NCBI RefSeq assembly: GCF_002899455.1
Contig: NZ_PPFB01000001.1
Span: forward strand, 4,625,001-4,689,000
Length of the DNA: 64,000 bases
Direction: 5' to 3'
Source: Streptomyces sp. DH-12
GTDB taxonomy: Bacteria; Actinomycetota; Actinomycetes; Streptomycetales; Streptomycetaceae
Each line of letters begins with the position of its first letter. The stretch's first letter is position 1. Both the position numbers and the translations under genes were made by a program. The notes under the pieces were generated by a model, which was given only the letters and a program-made list of their open reading frames with translations, ran no database searches and was not told where the DNA came from. Shown here one piece after another: positions 63,500-64,000 of this stretch.

Positions 63500-64000
63500 G
63501 TGATCCGATTCGACAACGTGTCCAAGGTCTACCCCAAGCAGAACCGCCCCGCCCTCCGGGACGTCTCCCTGGAGGTCGAGAAGGGCGAGTTCGTGTTCCT
63601 CGTGGGGTCCTCCGGCTCCGGAAAGTCCACCTTCCTGCGGCTGATCCTCCGCGAGGAGCGGGCCAGCCACGGTCAGGTGCACGTCCTGGGCAAGGATCTC
63701 GCCCGCGTCTCCAACTGGAAGGTGCCGCAGATCCGGCGGCAGCTGGGAACCGTGTTCCAGGACTTCCGCCTGCTGCCGAACAAGACGGTCGCGGAGAACG
63801 TGGCCTTCGCGCAGGAGGTCATCGGCAAGTCGCGCGGCGAGATCCGCAAGTCCGTGCCGCAGGTGCTCGACCTGGTCGGGCTCGGCGGCAAGGAGGACCG
63901 CATGCCGGGCGAGCTGTCCGGCGGTGAGCAGCAGCGCGTCGCCATCGCGCGGGCCTTCGTCAACCGGCCCAAGCTGCTCATCTGCGACGAGCCCACCGGC
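63500..64000 (+). CDS. ftsE: cell division ATP-binding protein FtsE (3' end outside window)
   Basis: The first 167 residues of FtsE, the ATPase of the FtsEX complex that activates peptidoglycan hydrolases at the division septum. Walker A is GSSGSGKST (36-44), the Q-loop is LGTVFQDFRLLPNKT, and the signature LSGGEQQRVAIARA (about 138-151) and Walker B LLICDEPTG are just inside the window. The GTG at 63500 was chosen because MIRFDNVSKVYP is the family start. ftsX and probably smpB should follow beyond the window. Confidence 0.96.
   Translation, partial: MIRFDNVSKVYPKQNRPALRDVSLEVEKGEFVFLVGSSGSGKSTFLRLILREERASHGQVHVLGKDLARVSNWKVPQIRRQLGTVFQDFRLLPNKTVAENVAFAQEVIGKSRGEIRKSVPQVLDLVGLGGKEDRMPGELSGGEQQRVAIARAFVNRPKLLICDEPTG

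Overview
The window is a chromosomal core segment of a high-GC actinomycete, almost certainly a Streptomyces. The evidence is strong third-position GC bias, frequent GTG and TTG starts, and the gene set and order: 23S-5S rRNA, mtnA-mtrA-mtrB-lpqB, hpf, secA, a 180-kDa-class NAD-glutamate dehydrogenase, pkaA-pkaB-prfB and ftsE. From memory this order matches roughly SCO3020 down to SCO2969 of S. coelicolor; I could not run a comparison. I see no tRNA, insertion sequence, phage or CRISPR.

Layout. (1) 1-1630: the 3' part of 23S rRNA, 5S rRNA and a strong terminator. (2) 1663-7222, minus strand: five tightly coupled genes (proline-rich membrane protein, DUF4129, DUF4350, MoxR ATPase, DUF58), a MoxR/VWA-type envelope module. 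(3) 7364-16188, plus strand: mtnA, then the MtrA-MtrB-LpqB envelope-stress/cell-cycle system, a ComF-type phosphoribosyltransferase, the ribosome hibernation factor and a LuxR-type response regulator. (4) 16210-18015, minus strand: a YcaQ-like DNA glycosylase and a GNAT acetyltransferase. (5) 18294-28845: secA, an Rv3235-like gene (minus), DUF6912, a HAD hydrolase and the large glutamate dehydrogenase.

(6) 28972-49531 is the accessory-looking part, a cell-wall glycopolymer locus interrupted only by a TetR regulator and an OhrR/Ohr peroxide pair. It holds a TagGH-like ABC exporter, four large proteins that join a GT2-like N-terminus to a TagF-type CDP-glycerol/polyol-phosphate transferase domain, two GT2 transferases and three polytopic GT-C-like membrane proteins. 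The four fusion proteins have lost active-site residues in complementary ways: one has a degenerate GT2 half, one a partly degenerate GT2 half, one has both halves intact, and one has lost the TagF histidines. This is the most unusual biology in the window.

(7) 49679-53368, minus strand: a carbohydrate ABC importer whose first permease carries an unusual extracytoplasmic domain of about 150 residues; two palindromes precede the binding-protein gene. (8) 53660-60602: an FHA-FtsK/SpoIIIE-like protein divergent from two Ser/Thr kinases, PkaA and PkaB. (9) 60626-64000: a duplicated Streptomyces-type intergenic repeat, prfB, a secreted Gly-Asp-Pro repeat protein with a sortase-type LAETG signal, a tiny zinc-ribbon membrane protein and the start of ftsE.

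Much of the window serves the cell envelope: MtrAB-LpqB, SecA, the glycopolymer locus, the sortase substrate, membrane-anchored kinases and FtsE.
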